Below are positions 1 through 10,356 of a stretch of 64,000 nucleotides of DNA, piece after piece. Position 1 is the first letter of the stretch, and each line of letters begins with the position of its first letter. The DNA lies in the NCBI GenBank assembly GCA_014058105.1, contig JACGCM010000674.1, positions 558,001 to 622,000 on the forward strand. The letters are read 5' to 3'. Source of the DNA: Kingdonia uniflora (Eukaryota; Streptophyta; Magnoliopsida; Ranunculales; Circaeasteraceae). The notes under the pieces were generated by a model, which did no database searches, was not told the DNA's origin, and saw only the letters and a program-made list of their open reading frames with translations. Made by a program: the position numbers and the translations under genes.

Positions 1-904
1 AAACCTCCAACATCGAACGTTCGACCATCTTCATACTTCGATCATATCATTATACTTCGATCATATCATAACCTTCGATCATATCATTATACCTCGATAC
101 CATTAAAATTCGATGACATGCATGTGCTAAGCGCGCCTATAAGAGTATTCGTATATATTCGTCTGCATTATCAATCAGACACAAAACACAAGTTTTCATA
201 AAATACCATTTCCATTCCATTATCCGATTGCAAAAATAGATTACATCGCTACTACCACCCCCAAGCAAAAAGCCCAAAAAAGAAAGAATATACAAAGATA
301 CAAATATTCACCACATTAACCAGTAGCCCTACTCCCAGAAGGTCTAACTCCACTTGCCGCGCTCTGTTCCTCCATCTCTTCTTCTGCACAAACAAGACAT
401 TCGGCCAACGCCGACAGAAAGAGAAAATGTTTATGCAGTAGTAAAATCATACATCCGACGATCCCAAAGGTAGGCGTAAGGCTCCCCATTGATGGATTCT
501 CCAGCCTCTACCTTCACCAGTTCGGGCATATCCCCATCTAGATCATGATGTCCGAAGAATTTTATATGAAGCTCACCAGTCTTTCGTCCTACACGACGGT
601 CCCGGGAGAACCCCATCCTCTTTTGATATCGTGTAATGGGCATAGTATCCATGAAGATTTCAAAATTTGTAGAGAAAAAGGATACGAATGAAAAGAAGCA
701 AGTTACTCAATATCCCTACTCAATAACCCAAACATATAGCCTTCACTTCATTTATTACCCTATAACTACCTATACCTCTTAATTACCTTCTTTTATTACT
801 TACCAAAAATTCAGCAGTCAAACTGCCCAGATTCTAAGACCGAACAGTTTTCTCAGTGAACGCCTCTCCACCTGGTTTTGAGACCCTCGCTGAGAGGGGG
901 CGAA
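1..904 (+). mobile_element. 3' internal part of an upstream copy of the Tat-like LTR element
   Basis: This stretch resembles 5930-7017, the 3' internal part of the next copy. It has the same TTCGA-rich leader, a matching block around 110-240 and the same small antisense ORF, and it ends in the same purine tract (TGAGAGGGGGCGAA, 891-904) just before an LTR. The purine tract is the expected polypurine tract for plus-strand priming. The arrangement internal-LTR-internal-LTR means the window opens inside a tandem array sharing LTRs. No gag or pol is visible here. Confidence 0.7.
341..652 (-). pseudogene. small antisense ORF, copy 1 (Tat-like element)
   Basis: This ORF is antisense to the LTR direction. 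It reads from MDTMPITRYQKRMGF through a charged central part (FFGHHDLDGDMPE, then EPYAYLWDRRMYDFTT) and stops near 431. In the next frame the reading continues (FLFLSALAECLVCAEEEMEEQ), matching the end of copy 3 at 6477-6764, so one frameshift near 440 breaks it. The full protein would be about 100 residues. I know no function. Extra antisense ORFs between pol and the 3' LTR are known for Tat-lineage Ty3/gypsy elements, which is the likely category. Repetition of this ORF in three copies supports a formerly real gene. Confidence 0.55.
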
Positions 905-1637
905 TGTAGTAGCCTACTCGCAGCCTTCGACCCCCTCAGACACTCGAAATCTACTTCGCAGCCTACCTGATATATCGAAGTCTAGTCAATCCCTAAAACA
1001 TACTTTCCAGAGATCCCCTGAAGACGAAACTTTGACACCAGAGAAAACCTCGAGGACAGACTAACACATCATAGCAGAAACCATTCGACCATATTTGTAC
1101 ATGGTCGAAATACAATGGGACAGGCATCCAGCTCACTAGACAAGCTGATGCAATAATTGGTCCTTACAGCTACAGTGACATGCCCAACCACTGCGTCATA
1201 GTACCGAAGAGCAGAGACACCTCCAACACCTATTACAGTGACAGTACAGACATGACCGGTGCCCATACTCCACAGGAATTTCCTGACAGTAATCATGTAA
1301 TCTGACCCATACTTGGTAACTCAGCCTTCTATGGTTCTATAAATAGGAGAGATGGGAAGCCAAAGAAGGGTTAAAAAAATCCCCCCCAGACCCCTTGCAG
1401 TTTACCGTCGACCACTCTGTAAAGCTCTATATTCGAACCCTCGAATTACTCATCAGTAATATAATACATCATAAAAATCCTCATCAAAGCTCGTAGAGCG
1501 TCACATTCGGGCCTCTACGTATGTATTTTTCTCTAGTTTATTCTTACTTTAGATCACTTACTTGTATTCCTTTGATAGAAGATTGACCCTATGTTGTAAG
1601 AGCCAACTTCCCCTCTAAAAGAATTTAGGCCTCTACA
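905..1637 (+). repeat. LTR 1 of Tat-like element
   Basis: The LTR begins TGTAGTAGCCTACTCGCAGC right after a purine tract and ends CTCTACA. It pairs with 7018-7718 along its length, though the two have clearly diverged. A promoter-like TATAAATA lies at 1338-1345, matched by 7416-7423 in LTR 2. The ends fit the TG...CA rule. Divergence suggests either an old element or recombination between different members of a tandem array. Confidence 0.75.
1338..1345 (+). promoter_or_regulatory. TATA box of LTR 1
   Basis: TATAAATA sits in the context TTCTATAAATAGG about 430 bp into the LTR. The same box occurs at the matching place in LTR 2 (7416-7423) and in the related LTR at 39521-39528. This is the usual position of an LTR core promoter, inferred from position and conservation only. 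Confidence 0.55.
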
Positions 1638-2311
1638 ACTGTGGCTTAGGCCTTCGATGTCCAACAGATCCCTTGATTTCAAAAGAGGTATCACAGCCAT
1701 CTCGAAGCTCTCACAGGTTCGATCACTCTATAATCATTCGACAAATTCAGCACATGCAGATACTATTATAAAGAAATATCTACAACTCTGCCACATGCAA
1801 GAAGTTTTAGAACATCATATATCAGAGAGAAGCTTCTACACAGCTCAATTCAAATTAGTTCAGAACAATATATCATATTCAGTTCAAAATATACATCAAG
1901 TATGAAGCACAAACAAGTCAATCAAATCAAAGTTCACACAAGTCAGTTTCAACACAGCAGTTCAAATCAGTTCGCACAAAACAAGTTCCAAGATCAACCC
2001 TGCAGAAAAATATAGTTTGTTCAAATATTACAACTCAACAGCAAAACAGAAATAGCATGCATGGCTCTCTTGTTCAAATACCTCTGACCGTCGTGGCCAC
2101 ATCTTCTCTCCCAACAGGCCCTGTAACATCAACATCTTTAACACCCACAGCCAAAGGCCTCGAGCCTGCATCATCTGCAATCATGTTAGTTACAGCCCTA
2201 ACAGTAATACCATCGACCACAAGAGTTTATAACACTTTTAACACCAACTTCCTCCTCTCCTTCATTCGTCTCCAAGCAGTCCTCAGCAACAGGATCTTTG
2301 ATAATAGGGAG
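1638..2311. other. Leader region without recognised gene
   Basis: The stretch just inside LTR 1 is rich in TTCA/TTCG words such as 'agttca', and I see no coding signal. A tRNA primer-binding site of the usual Tat form (TGGCGCC...) is not evident directly after the LTR; the sequence there is ACTGTGGCTTAGGCC. Confidence 0.4.
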
Positions 2312-4251
2312 TCATTCTAAAGTGTCAGGATCAAACCTCATATTCTCTATGAACTCCTTAAGCCTGACAGTCACTCTACATTCACCATCAAACTGCACCT
2401 GATAATTCGCTTTCTGGTCTGCTTTCTTTTTATCCTTCGCAGTAATCATCGACGTCAACACCTGCTCATGATTAAAATGTTGACTCTCCATCCTCTTCTC
2501 GACTGTACCATTGATAGCCTCCAGATCCCGCTTAAACTTATTATTATCAGATAACAACGAGGCCTTAGTCCCTCAAGAAAGCTCTAGGCTGTCAAGTGCC
2601 TCCCATAGCCTCCTTTTTCCCACTTTTACTGCCTAAGTTAATGATTGCGCCCAAGCATCCGTCTGCTAGAGTATTCGAACCGTCAGCTTTTCTCAAAGAA
2701 TTAAGCACTTAAGAAAATTTTAGAAGCTCACAAATAATAATAGACAGTTACCTGAAACATAGTCTTCTTCATCTGCTTTGAAGATTCATCTGGGTCAACG
2801 TCGCAGACTTTGGCCATTGAAGCAAACTTGGAAAGAGCCTGATCTTGTCGCTCATCCTCCGTCATCTCTTTGTCCTCATCTTCCGCATCATCTTCCTCCA
2901 GTGCCCTACGCCATTTACGCTGAATAACCTTCGTCTGCGGTACCTTTGGAGCCTCGGGAGCAACCCTGCCTTTCCCTTTCTCAGCCTGTATTGGTACTTG
3001 CCTTGGCCTTAGTCTCAAAACATCACTAGCCCCTTAAGGCATTGGCGCTGCTTGCTTTGAGGCCCTTTCCAACTTTGGAACATATTGAACTGCCCTTGCC
3101 AAATCATCCCCCACCGCATATCTTCGGATATTTTTGAACCACCTTCGCCCCTCCTCTTCTTTAATGGCTTCGGTGTAACGGGTACATTTTAAAGTAGGGA
3201 ATCTGTCTTCTTCTTTCTCTTCCTCTTGATACCTAAACTCATAAATACATAATTAACCCACTCCTCATTCAAATTGAGTACAAAGTCAATATAATCCCTT
3301 GGATTTTCCCAAGAACGGTTAGTCGGACCTATAGAAAAACATAAGTATAATCACAGCCTATTCGAGCAACATATCAAAATAAAACCTTCAACAAAAAACT
3401 TACTCGTGTTATAGACTCTATGATACAACCTATAAGAGCCATCCCCTTCGACATTCTCAAAATTATCCTACACCACAATTTAATCCTTATTCCAGCCTCG
3501 ACCTGTCGAACACAGATCAAACAACCAGGGCTTCTCTGGGTGACACTGGATATGGTACGCTCCTACATTCTGATTTTCATTCCTCGAATAAAATGATACA
3601 ACGTCGTACCACTCTATTAAACCCCTCTTCTCACTTCTTAATTTTACATTCATGCCCTCTATTACCCTCATCATCTCGTAAAAATTTCCATTCATTTGAG
3701 CTGGGGTAACCTCCCAAAAATTAAACACCTCCTTCACTAGCCTTCGAAGAGGAAATAACATTCCTAATTGAATCTAGCCTCTATATGCCATTATACCCTC
3801 TCGCGGGTTTGACTTGAAAGTTCACCCCGCTCCTGCTACATGTAATGTTACCCCCATCTTTGACAGCTCTAACTTGGCAGCAAATCGATCCAATCTTTTT
3901 TTATCTATTACAGAAACAAAACCCTCGACCCTATCCAACTTAGTTGAATCCCTACTCTGATCACTCTGATCCCCTTCTCCCTTTACACCACCAGAAGGCT
4001 CAGCATTACCCTCGCCTCTCTCCCCCTTTAATCTCCTCATCTTCACTATCCTCAATCACAACTGCCTTACGACGTCTAGTAGTCAGAATCCCACCTGCCG
4101 GCACTACCACGGCTAAAGGGGCATCAGTTACAACATCTAACACTTCAAAGTCGCTGCCCTTATCCATTGGAGCGCGACCAGAAATATTAGCCTTATATTC
4201 TTTAATTTCCTCGTCTATCAGCCTCTGTCTCGAAGCTCGATGGGTATGCAT
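2312..4251 (-). pseudogene. Antisense PF04195-like 'gypsy-type transposon' protein gene
   Basis: Reading leftward from 4251 there is a chain of coding pieces. The first (4251-3822, two frames) is a charged N-terminal region with acidic runs such as EDSEDEE. The second (3761-3480) is a conserved core with PLRRLVKEVFNFWEVTPAQM near its start and a C-terminal STGRGWNKD. A third stretch (3310-3190) has PTNRSWENPRDYIDFV-like reading. Then come an acidic region (3018-2728) and a helical, charged C-terminus (2557-2312). The core, with its 'L..F..F....P.Q.N.N' pattern and 'S..GW' end, fits the plant 'putative gypsy-type transposon' domain (PF04195) as I know it. Pieces are split by intron-like gaps and stops, so I call it a pseudogene, though some gaps may be true introns. 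Confidence 0.5.
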
Positions 4252-4299
4252 CTTACCCTACAGAAGAAGAGGCACGCAATTAGATTGATACATTCGATA

Positions 4300-5480
4300 A
4301 TCATGTGTCAATAACCCATATCTCATCTGCCCCCTCTGGAAGATACAAACACTATCGAAAGCTCAATCCCAAATACAGTCCCTTCGTCAAAACCCTTAAA
4401 ATCCTAAAATGGGCTAGAACTCTGACTTATGAATTCCCCCTGACCTCGAATATAACCTTCCAATTACAAACCCAGAAGATCCTGCTGACAGATAAGGAAG
4501 GCAGAACCCAGTTAAAATAGATAAAATTCAATTGACGTACCTGTGTTAGCAGAAGTACAGCCAAAGCAACAATTCAGTCCGTACTCAACAATAACTTTAG
4601 AAACCCTTATCAACTGCAGATTCACGTAACAATGGTGTATGTTCTCTTCCTCTCACACTCTGCTCTTTCTCTATGAACAATACAGTAGTTATTTACTTCA
4701 CATTTATATAGCTTCTCAGAATACCAAAACCGCCTCGATTTCCAAACCACTATCATTACCACGCCCCCACTACCCCGACTTTTTGGCTATAATATGTTTT
4801 GAATTATTTACCCCTCATCTCTCTTACGTAGGAACAACACACTCGCTCTCAACCATCTATAAACTCAAAGCCTCTCGAGCTTTTTAACCCTTACTCGAAG
4901 TTGCCCAGTCAAATCCTAACATTTAATCACATTTTTTCTGTAAAGCATGCATAATTATGATTACCTGCATGGCACACTACCCTAGGAGCACGAACCGTTC
5001 TGACAGACCAGCTATCTGAGGTGTCAGTCATCCAGTCAAATACAACAAAACCTTCAACACATCCACGTCTTGTCCATGAGTAATCGACTACACCATATAT
5101 CGAACATTTGATCCACGACACCTTCAATAAATTAGCCTTCTACTTCGATAGATTACAATTTTTACTTCGAATCACAATTTTCCTTCGACAGACTAAAATT
5201 CTACTTCGACAGAGTACATTCTTTTTACTTCGGCAGTTTAGAAATTTACGTCTACACAAATCAGAATATTAGTTCGACAGTTCAAACATCTCACTATAAC
5301 GATTCAAAATTCTACCTCGAGCATTCACAGTACTACTTACACACAGTACTGAAATATAATTCGGCACTCGTATTACCAAACCCCAATTTCATTTCATACA
5401 AATCAACAGAGTACAGTTCAAACATCAATTACAAAAACCCTCATATAGCCATCTAAACTACCCAATAAAACAGCAAGAGG
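4300..5480. other. Non-coding interior of Tat-like element
   Basis: No gene is recognised. Around 5130-5330 there is a loose array of 'acttcgacag' words (acttcgatagattac, cttcgacagacta, acttcgacagagta, acttcggcagttt), an imperfect short repeat with a spacing of roughly 25-30 bp. Similar 'tacttcgatcatatcat' repeats are seen at 32-110. Confidence 0.4.
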
Positions 5481-5483
5481 TCC

Positions 5484-5828
5484 CTATTTATCATCAGGAT
5501 GCTCCTCCTCAGTCTTAGCCTCAGTAGCAGAATCCTTCTGCTCCACCATATCCTCTGCAAATGACTCTAGCAAAGACAACCGATGGCTCACAAACGGACC
5601 CATCATCTGAAGAATCCCCCACCAATATGCAAAGGATATTCTAGCAATGGGTTCCCTGGGTTCCATTTCAAACAGGTTTGGCATCTCCGCGTCAATGTCC
5701 TGATGGATAAGAAATCTCCGCCGTAGTTCCAACGTCTTCTCCCGCACCCAAATAGCCTTTGCCGCAATCCGGTCCGCCTGCATTCTTGAAGATGAACTGT
5801 CGTTGTTTGGTGATGAATAAGAAGTCAT
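5484..5828 (-). CDS. small antisense ORF, copy 2
   Basis: This is an open frame of about 114 residues if started at the internal methionine (MTSYSSPNND, 5828); the frame is open further upstream to 5891. The body reads RRRFLIHQDIDAEMPNL then SFAYWWGILQMM and ends in an acidic tail with EEEHPDDK. It lines up with copies 1 and 3 at the 'D.D.(D/E)MP' block and at the 'YAY.W' block, and at the C-terminal E-D-M-(V/E)-E-Q part. This is the only copy without a visible stop or shift. Function is unknown. It could be an exon of a larger antisense gene. Confidence 0.45.
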   Translation of the reverse strand: MTSYSSPNNDSSSSRMQADRIAAKAIWVREKTLELRRRFLIHQDIDAEMPNLFEMEPREPIARISFAYWWGILQMMGPFVSHRLSLLESFAEDMVEQKDSATEAKTEEEHPDDK

Positions 5829-6476
5829 TCTGATCAGATGAAGAAAGAAGAAAAATGAAGAATTTTCCTCGTAACACCCTATTATATACATAAAGGAGCA
5901 TTTAAAGCATTCATTACTCCCAAGTTACATTAATTGCATTCTTCAAGTCCCCTCCTTGAAAACTTAACAGTCTGACCATTTCAGCTTCCTAGACATTACT
6001 GATTCATCTGTATCCGCATTTAAACCACATTCCCGTGGACTTGCAGTCGAACATATCCCCATTATCGAACCATCGACCATTTTCATACTTCGTCTCAAAC
6101 CCTTTTTTCCGAGTCTCGACTAATACATAGTCAATTCTCTTTAACCATATCATTACACATAGACGCCAATTTTTTCCAACAGTAATCATTTCTACCTGTT
6201 AACGTTTGACGGGATACATTTGCTACCCTGCTTATAAGTATATTCGTCTACAATCCCTATTAGATACAAACACATAAAATTGGGGTAAAACATTATTTCC
6301 ATTCCATCCTACAAATTACAACAACATAAGCAAAAAATTTACAAACCCAGATATACAAAACTATAGCAACAACAAAACCCTTCAAAATATAGTGCCACAA
6401 AAAAAAACCTATCACCACCACCTTAAGAAGAAGGCGTCGTATTTCCAGACGGGCCAGTTTCACTCACCGAGCCTTG

Positions 6477-6764
6477 TTACTCCATATCCTCTTCTGCACA
6501 AACGAGGCACTTGGCCAAAACTGATAGAAAGAGGTAGCGTTTCCCCATAGTAGTAAAGTTGTACATCAGCTGCCCCCAAAGGTAAGCATAAGACTCGCCA
6601 TTGATGAGTTCCCCAGCTCCTACCTCTACCTGGTTAGGCATGTCACTGTCCAGATCATATTGACCGAAGAATTTCAAATGCAACTCAGTAGTCTTCCGCC
6701 CTATGTGACGATCTCGCGCGAATCCCATCCTTTTCTAATAATGCGTATTGGGCGCAGTATCCAT
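6477..6764 (-). pseudogene. small antisense ORF, copy 3
   Basis: The start MDTAPNTHY matches copy 1 (MDTMPITRY) but is followed by an in-frame TAG. After the stop the frame runs from MGFARDRHIGRKTTELHLKF to a C-terminus with LAKCLVCAEEDME. Relative to copy 1 the C-terminal frame is intact, so the two copies carry different lesions. That pattern allows a consensus protein of about 95 residues to be recognised, which supports past function. The ORF ends about 250 bp before the purine tract of LTR 2. Confidence 0.5.
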
Positions 6765-7017
6765 AAAGTTTTTTAAAAATTTTAGAAGAAAGAGAAGAGA
6801 ATGAAACAGAAGAAGAATACACAGTATCCCTCCCCCCATAACCCATACTTATAGCCTCATCTCATTTATTACTCCCTAACCACCAACATTTCATTATTAC
6901 ACTATTTTATTACCTCCCTCGAAAAACAAACAGTCAACTGGTTTACTTCTGACAACAAACAGTTTTCTCAACAAACGCCTCAATACCTGTTTTTGAGCCC
7001 TTCGTAGAGAGGGCGAA

Positions 7018-7718
7018 TGTAGTAGCCTACTCGCAGCCTTCTACCTCAGTCAAACACTCTAAGGCTACTTTAAAGCCTACCCGAAGCCCATCTAATCCTT
7101 AAACAAGTCTCCCAAAGATCACCCGAAGACGAAGCCTCGACTCTGAACAAGCCTCGAAGAAGAATTTCACTTCAACATCAAAAATACTTCAACCATATCC
7201 GTACATGGTCGAAGTGTGATAAGACAGATAGCCAACTCACTAGATAGGACGGTGGAGTTCTTGGTCCTTACAGCTACAGTGACAAAGCATGTTGGCAGAC
7301 ACTGCATTTCAGGCTTCAACACCAACTCTGAGATATCCGCTCGATATCCGGAGGATACCCGAATTGTACACTTGTAATCTAACCTAACCTTGGTGACTTA
7401 CCTCATCTTATGTTCTATAAATAGAAGAGATTGGGAACCAAAGAGAGGTTAGAAAATCTCCCCCATACCCCATACAGTTTAGCTTCGATCACCTTATAAA
7501 ACCCAGTACTCGAACCTTCGACCACTCGATAGAAATAAAAACTTTCTTAAAAATCCGCATCAGAGGTCGTGGATATTCACATTCTAGGCCTCCACACAAG
7601 TATATTTCCTATTAGTTACTCGTATCTTTGGTTATATACTTGGACCTTTTTGATTGAAGATTAAACCCCCGTGGTATAAGAGCCGACTTCCCTTCCGAAC
7701 GGAGTTAGGCCCCCTACA
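7018..7718 (+). repeat. LTR 2 of Tat-like element
   Basis: It starts TGTAGTAGCCTACTCGCAGC and ends CCCCTACA, with TATAAATA at 7416-7423. It is homologous to 905-1637. The sequence right after it differs from that after LTR 1, so the array appears to end here. Confidence 0.75.
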
Positions 7719-8291
7719 CTTAGTTATTTATGATTGATAAGTTAATGGATCATATCGAAGGCTTGACCATAGTTTTGGTTTGGTATATGATATACAAACA
7801 AGTTCTACTAACTGTAGACTTGATTTGGAGATCTAAACAAGAGGAACTACTAGAGAACTTACTCAAGCCTAGCCATGGCTGAGTTGATAATTCTCGAAGA
7901 CACTCTTCATCATCACTTAAAAGTATAACCACTAAATTCTTGACCATAAATTTAGTGGTTATTTCAAAACATCGTATGTGTCTTAACACGAACATATGAT
8001 GGGTGAAGATATTAGGATCTAGTTATATATTGATTAGTGGTTTGAAAGGCTGAGGCGAAGTCTGAACCTTAACTCTCTCCCTTATTAAGTTTTATAATTA
8101 TTTTTTATTTATTCTTCTTAGATTATCTCTTATAAAATTGTAATTCGTCCTAGAAGGTATTTATTTTCCCAAACCTCCTTTTGGATTCGATCACACTCAT
8201 CCGTGCTACAATTCGACAATCGTACTTTGAACAGGCATTGAGTATTTTTTTTTAAATATTCATCTTCTAAATCTGTTTTGTAATATGGTAT
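7719..8291. other. Spacer with a perfect hairpin and an LTR-like tail
   Basis: No gene is seen. ATAACCACTAAATT (7925-7938) and its exact reverse complement (7949-7962) form a 14-bp stem with a 10-nt loop. Around 8165-8225 the words 'ttttggattcgatcaca' and 'gctacaattcga' resemble the 3' end of a gypsy LTR ('...GGATTCGACC...CTACA'), so this may be the remnant of another LTR on the plus strand. Confidence 0.35.
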
Positions 8292-8658
8292 TCATTCACC
8301 CCATGGGGAAAATATTCCTTGAGTACGCTTAAATTTATTATTTCCTAAATCATAAGGTGATTTAACTTCAAGTTGTTCTTCTTCATTGCTTAGAAGTTTT
8401 TCGTGCTCTATTCTACTCCATGTGGTTGACAACTGACTTATTTGAGTCTCTAATCTAGAGATAGATTGGGTCGTAAAATTTTGATTTACCAATGTCTGTT
8501 GTAGGAATTGTATCATTTGTTGCTAAAATTGTAACACTTGTTTTTTACTTTCCATTGATTATTGCATGAAGAGAGAAAGGGTGTCTTCCAAAGATGGTTT
8601 GAGTGGAGTGGGTGGGAACTATTTGGATGACTGAAAGCTTTTGTTGTGACTGCATATA
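8292..8658 (-). pseudogene. gag: gypsy gag C-terminal fragment (left of CACTA)
   Basis: On the minus strand the reading PSLEDTLSLFMQ is followed by a stop and then QQTLVNQNFTTQSISRLETQ with ISQLSTTWSR. This is the familiar C-terminal part of Athila-type gag ('PSLEDLL..FM......I..LE.Q.GQLA'). The fragment is broken by in-frame stops. It was one piece with 23857-23990: the 15.2-kb CACTA sits between them with a 3-bp target duplication, and the joined reading remains Gln/Pro/Tyr-rich as in this gag region. Confidence 0.6.
8656..8658. repeat. Target duplication ATA, left copy
   Basis: ATA directly before CACTAC at 8659; its partner is at 23857-23859, directly after TAGTG. A 3-bp duplication is the CACTA hallmark. 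Confidence 0.85.
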
Positions 8659-8669
8659 CACTACAAAAA

Positions 8670-8960
8670 AAATGATTATTAGGGACCAGATATTAGAGAC
8701 AAAGTAAAATTTGTCTCTAATAATATCACATTTGGGACGGTTTTGATTATCTCTCTTATTATTTTTATATATGGGGCAGAAAAAATTACCCCACCCTTAA
8801 TAGTATAAGTTTAGGGACAGTTGGATATACCCATCCCTAATTGTATAAGTTCAGGGACAGTGGGACATGGTCGTCCTTAATAGGTTATTTTTAGGATTAA
8901 CCCACCGTCCCTAATAGTTATGTTTAGGGATTGCGGGGGAAAATGCCGCAAAAACTGAAT
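8670..8960 (+). repeat. Left subterminal repeats of the large CACTA
   Basis: Repeated short words of the form (T)TAGGGAC and GTCCCTAAT occur in both orientations (for example at 8680, 8811, 8855, 8909 and 8925). Such motif clusters bind the element's own regulatory transposase in En/Spm. The same words recur near the right end (about 23585-23850). Confidence 0.7.
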
Positions 8961-9039
8961 ACAAAAAGTTAACTCAATTTTGTTTACTCATCTCTCTTCA
9001 CGCAGTCCTTCTGCAACTCAACTCAACTTAACTCTTCAT

Positions 9040-10356
9040 CGCAATCCTTCTCCCACAACTCTTTCCTACTGCTCAAATTTCTCTAAACCCCAATTCACAA
9101 TCTGCTTTGCTTATTGTTGCACTCGGGTTTGCTGATTGTTGCACTCTATTGATAATCTTTTTTGCTGCTCTTGGGGTTTCACTCGGGATTGCTGATTGCT
9201 GCACTCTATTGCTAATCTCTATTGTTGATTTGTTGATTTGCTCCGGTAAGTTTTTCAATTTTAAACTCTATTTTTTTCCTTCTAGAATTGCTAGGTTTAA
9301 TGTGTAGTATTCAATTTTTCTGTTGTGATTGAACAATTCCTTTCTCATAATAGTTGATTCTTAAAATCGGTTAAATATGCTGGCAGACTTTTTCTAATTT
9401 CTTTTGGTTGTTAATTAGCTCAATAATTTGGTTGCACCGACTCTTTCTCTATCTTACTGTTTTGGAGTGCTGAGTTTGGGGTTTCTAAGTTTGCAGAACT
9501 TCAATCCCAAATTTGAATTTCCTTGAAAATACCAAAGTAAAAATTAAGTTAGTATATAGAATAGCATTCAATAACTTTTTTGTAGCTGGAAAATCCCAGT
9601 TTGTCATTAATTGGGTAATCTCCATGGCTGTAGTAGGAAAATCTTAGTTTGTCTCTCTCTCTATCTTACTGTTTGAAAGTAAGATTTTATCTCTATGTCA
9701 ATAATTTGGTTGCACTTGACTACTGGGTCGTTCTTTCATTGCCCAGTTTATCATGAATTTTAGTACTTACAGTATCGAGGTTAACTGAATGTTTTAAACC
9801 TAGTGCATCTGTAATAGCCTATATCAAAGCAATGCAAAGTGCTATGCAACCCTTTATCCTTTCTGTACTAAAGGCCAAACATTTGAATATCTTCCATATC
9901 TTCATTCTTTACCTTCTGTAATGGTCAAAGTAACTTTGAATATCCATGATCCAAGTTCTTTAAAAATTTAGCACATGTATATATAATATTAGTATCACTA
10001 TTGTATGTTAAGAATTCAAACCAAAATCGATATAAACTGTTATTAAACATTAGCCATGCAGTTCGCTTAATTAGTTGTCTGAATTTTTATCAAGCGGTGA
10101 GGACACGTTCTTGTCATGACCAAAAAATCTATCAGTTTCACATTTGTAGATTGCGCTTTTAGTTTCTTTTCTTGTACACTAATATAATAGTTGACTAGTA
10201 AAAACCACCCCTCCCTCTCTCCTCAATACAATATATTTATGTTTACCATTTGGATTTTAATATATGTATAAATATTTATGCTTTTCATTTGTTAAAATTA
10301 AATATATTTATGTGTTAAATTTAGATAATTGGCAAAACAATCTAGAAAAATTTAAT
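9040..10356 (+). other. 5' UTR and intron region of the CACTA transposase gene
   Basis: About 9107-9245 holds two near copies of a 60-bp pyrimidine-rich sequence (ctgattgttgcactctattg and ctgattgctgcactctattg), followed by a donor-like CCGGTAAGTTTT at 9242-9251. The next 1.1 kb is AT-rich and without coding signal, as expected for a long first intron or leader before the transposase start at 10357. The assignment is by position only. Confidence 0.4.

Larger units (their letters stand above)
905..7718 (+). mobile_element. Non-autonomous Tat-like Ty3/gypsy element with antisense genes
   Basis: Two direct LTRs (905-1637, 7018-7718) flank a 5.4-kb interior. I find no gag, protease, RT, RNase H or integrase in it. 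What it holds is antisense: a PF04195-like coding region (2312-4251) and two copies of a small ORF (5484-5828 and 6477-6764). The 3' LTR is preceded by a purine tract (GTAGAGAGGGCGAA). Tat-lineage elements are known to carry antisense ORFs near the 3' end, so this looks like a Tat derivative that lost gag-pol and kept the antisense module. No clean target duplication can be tested because the left partner is itself part of the array. Confidence 0.65.

Noticed and set aside
3944..4288. 114-residue plus-strand ORF
   Set aside because: It lies opposite the antisense PF04195-like coding region and has no domain; treated as a shadow.
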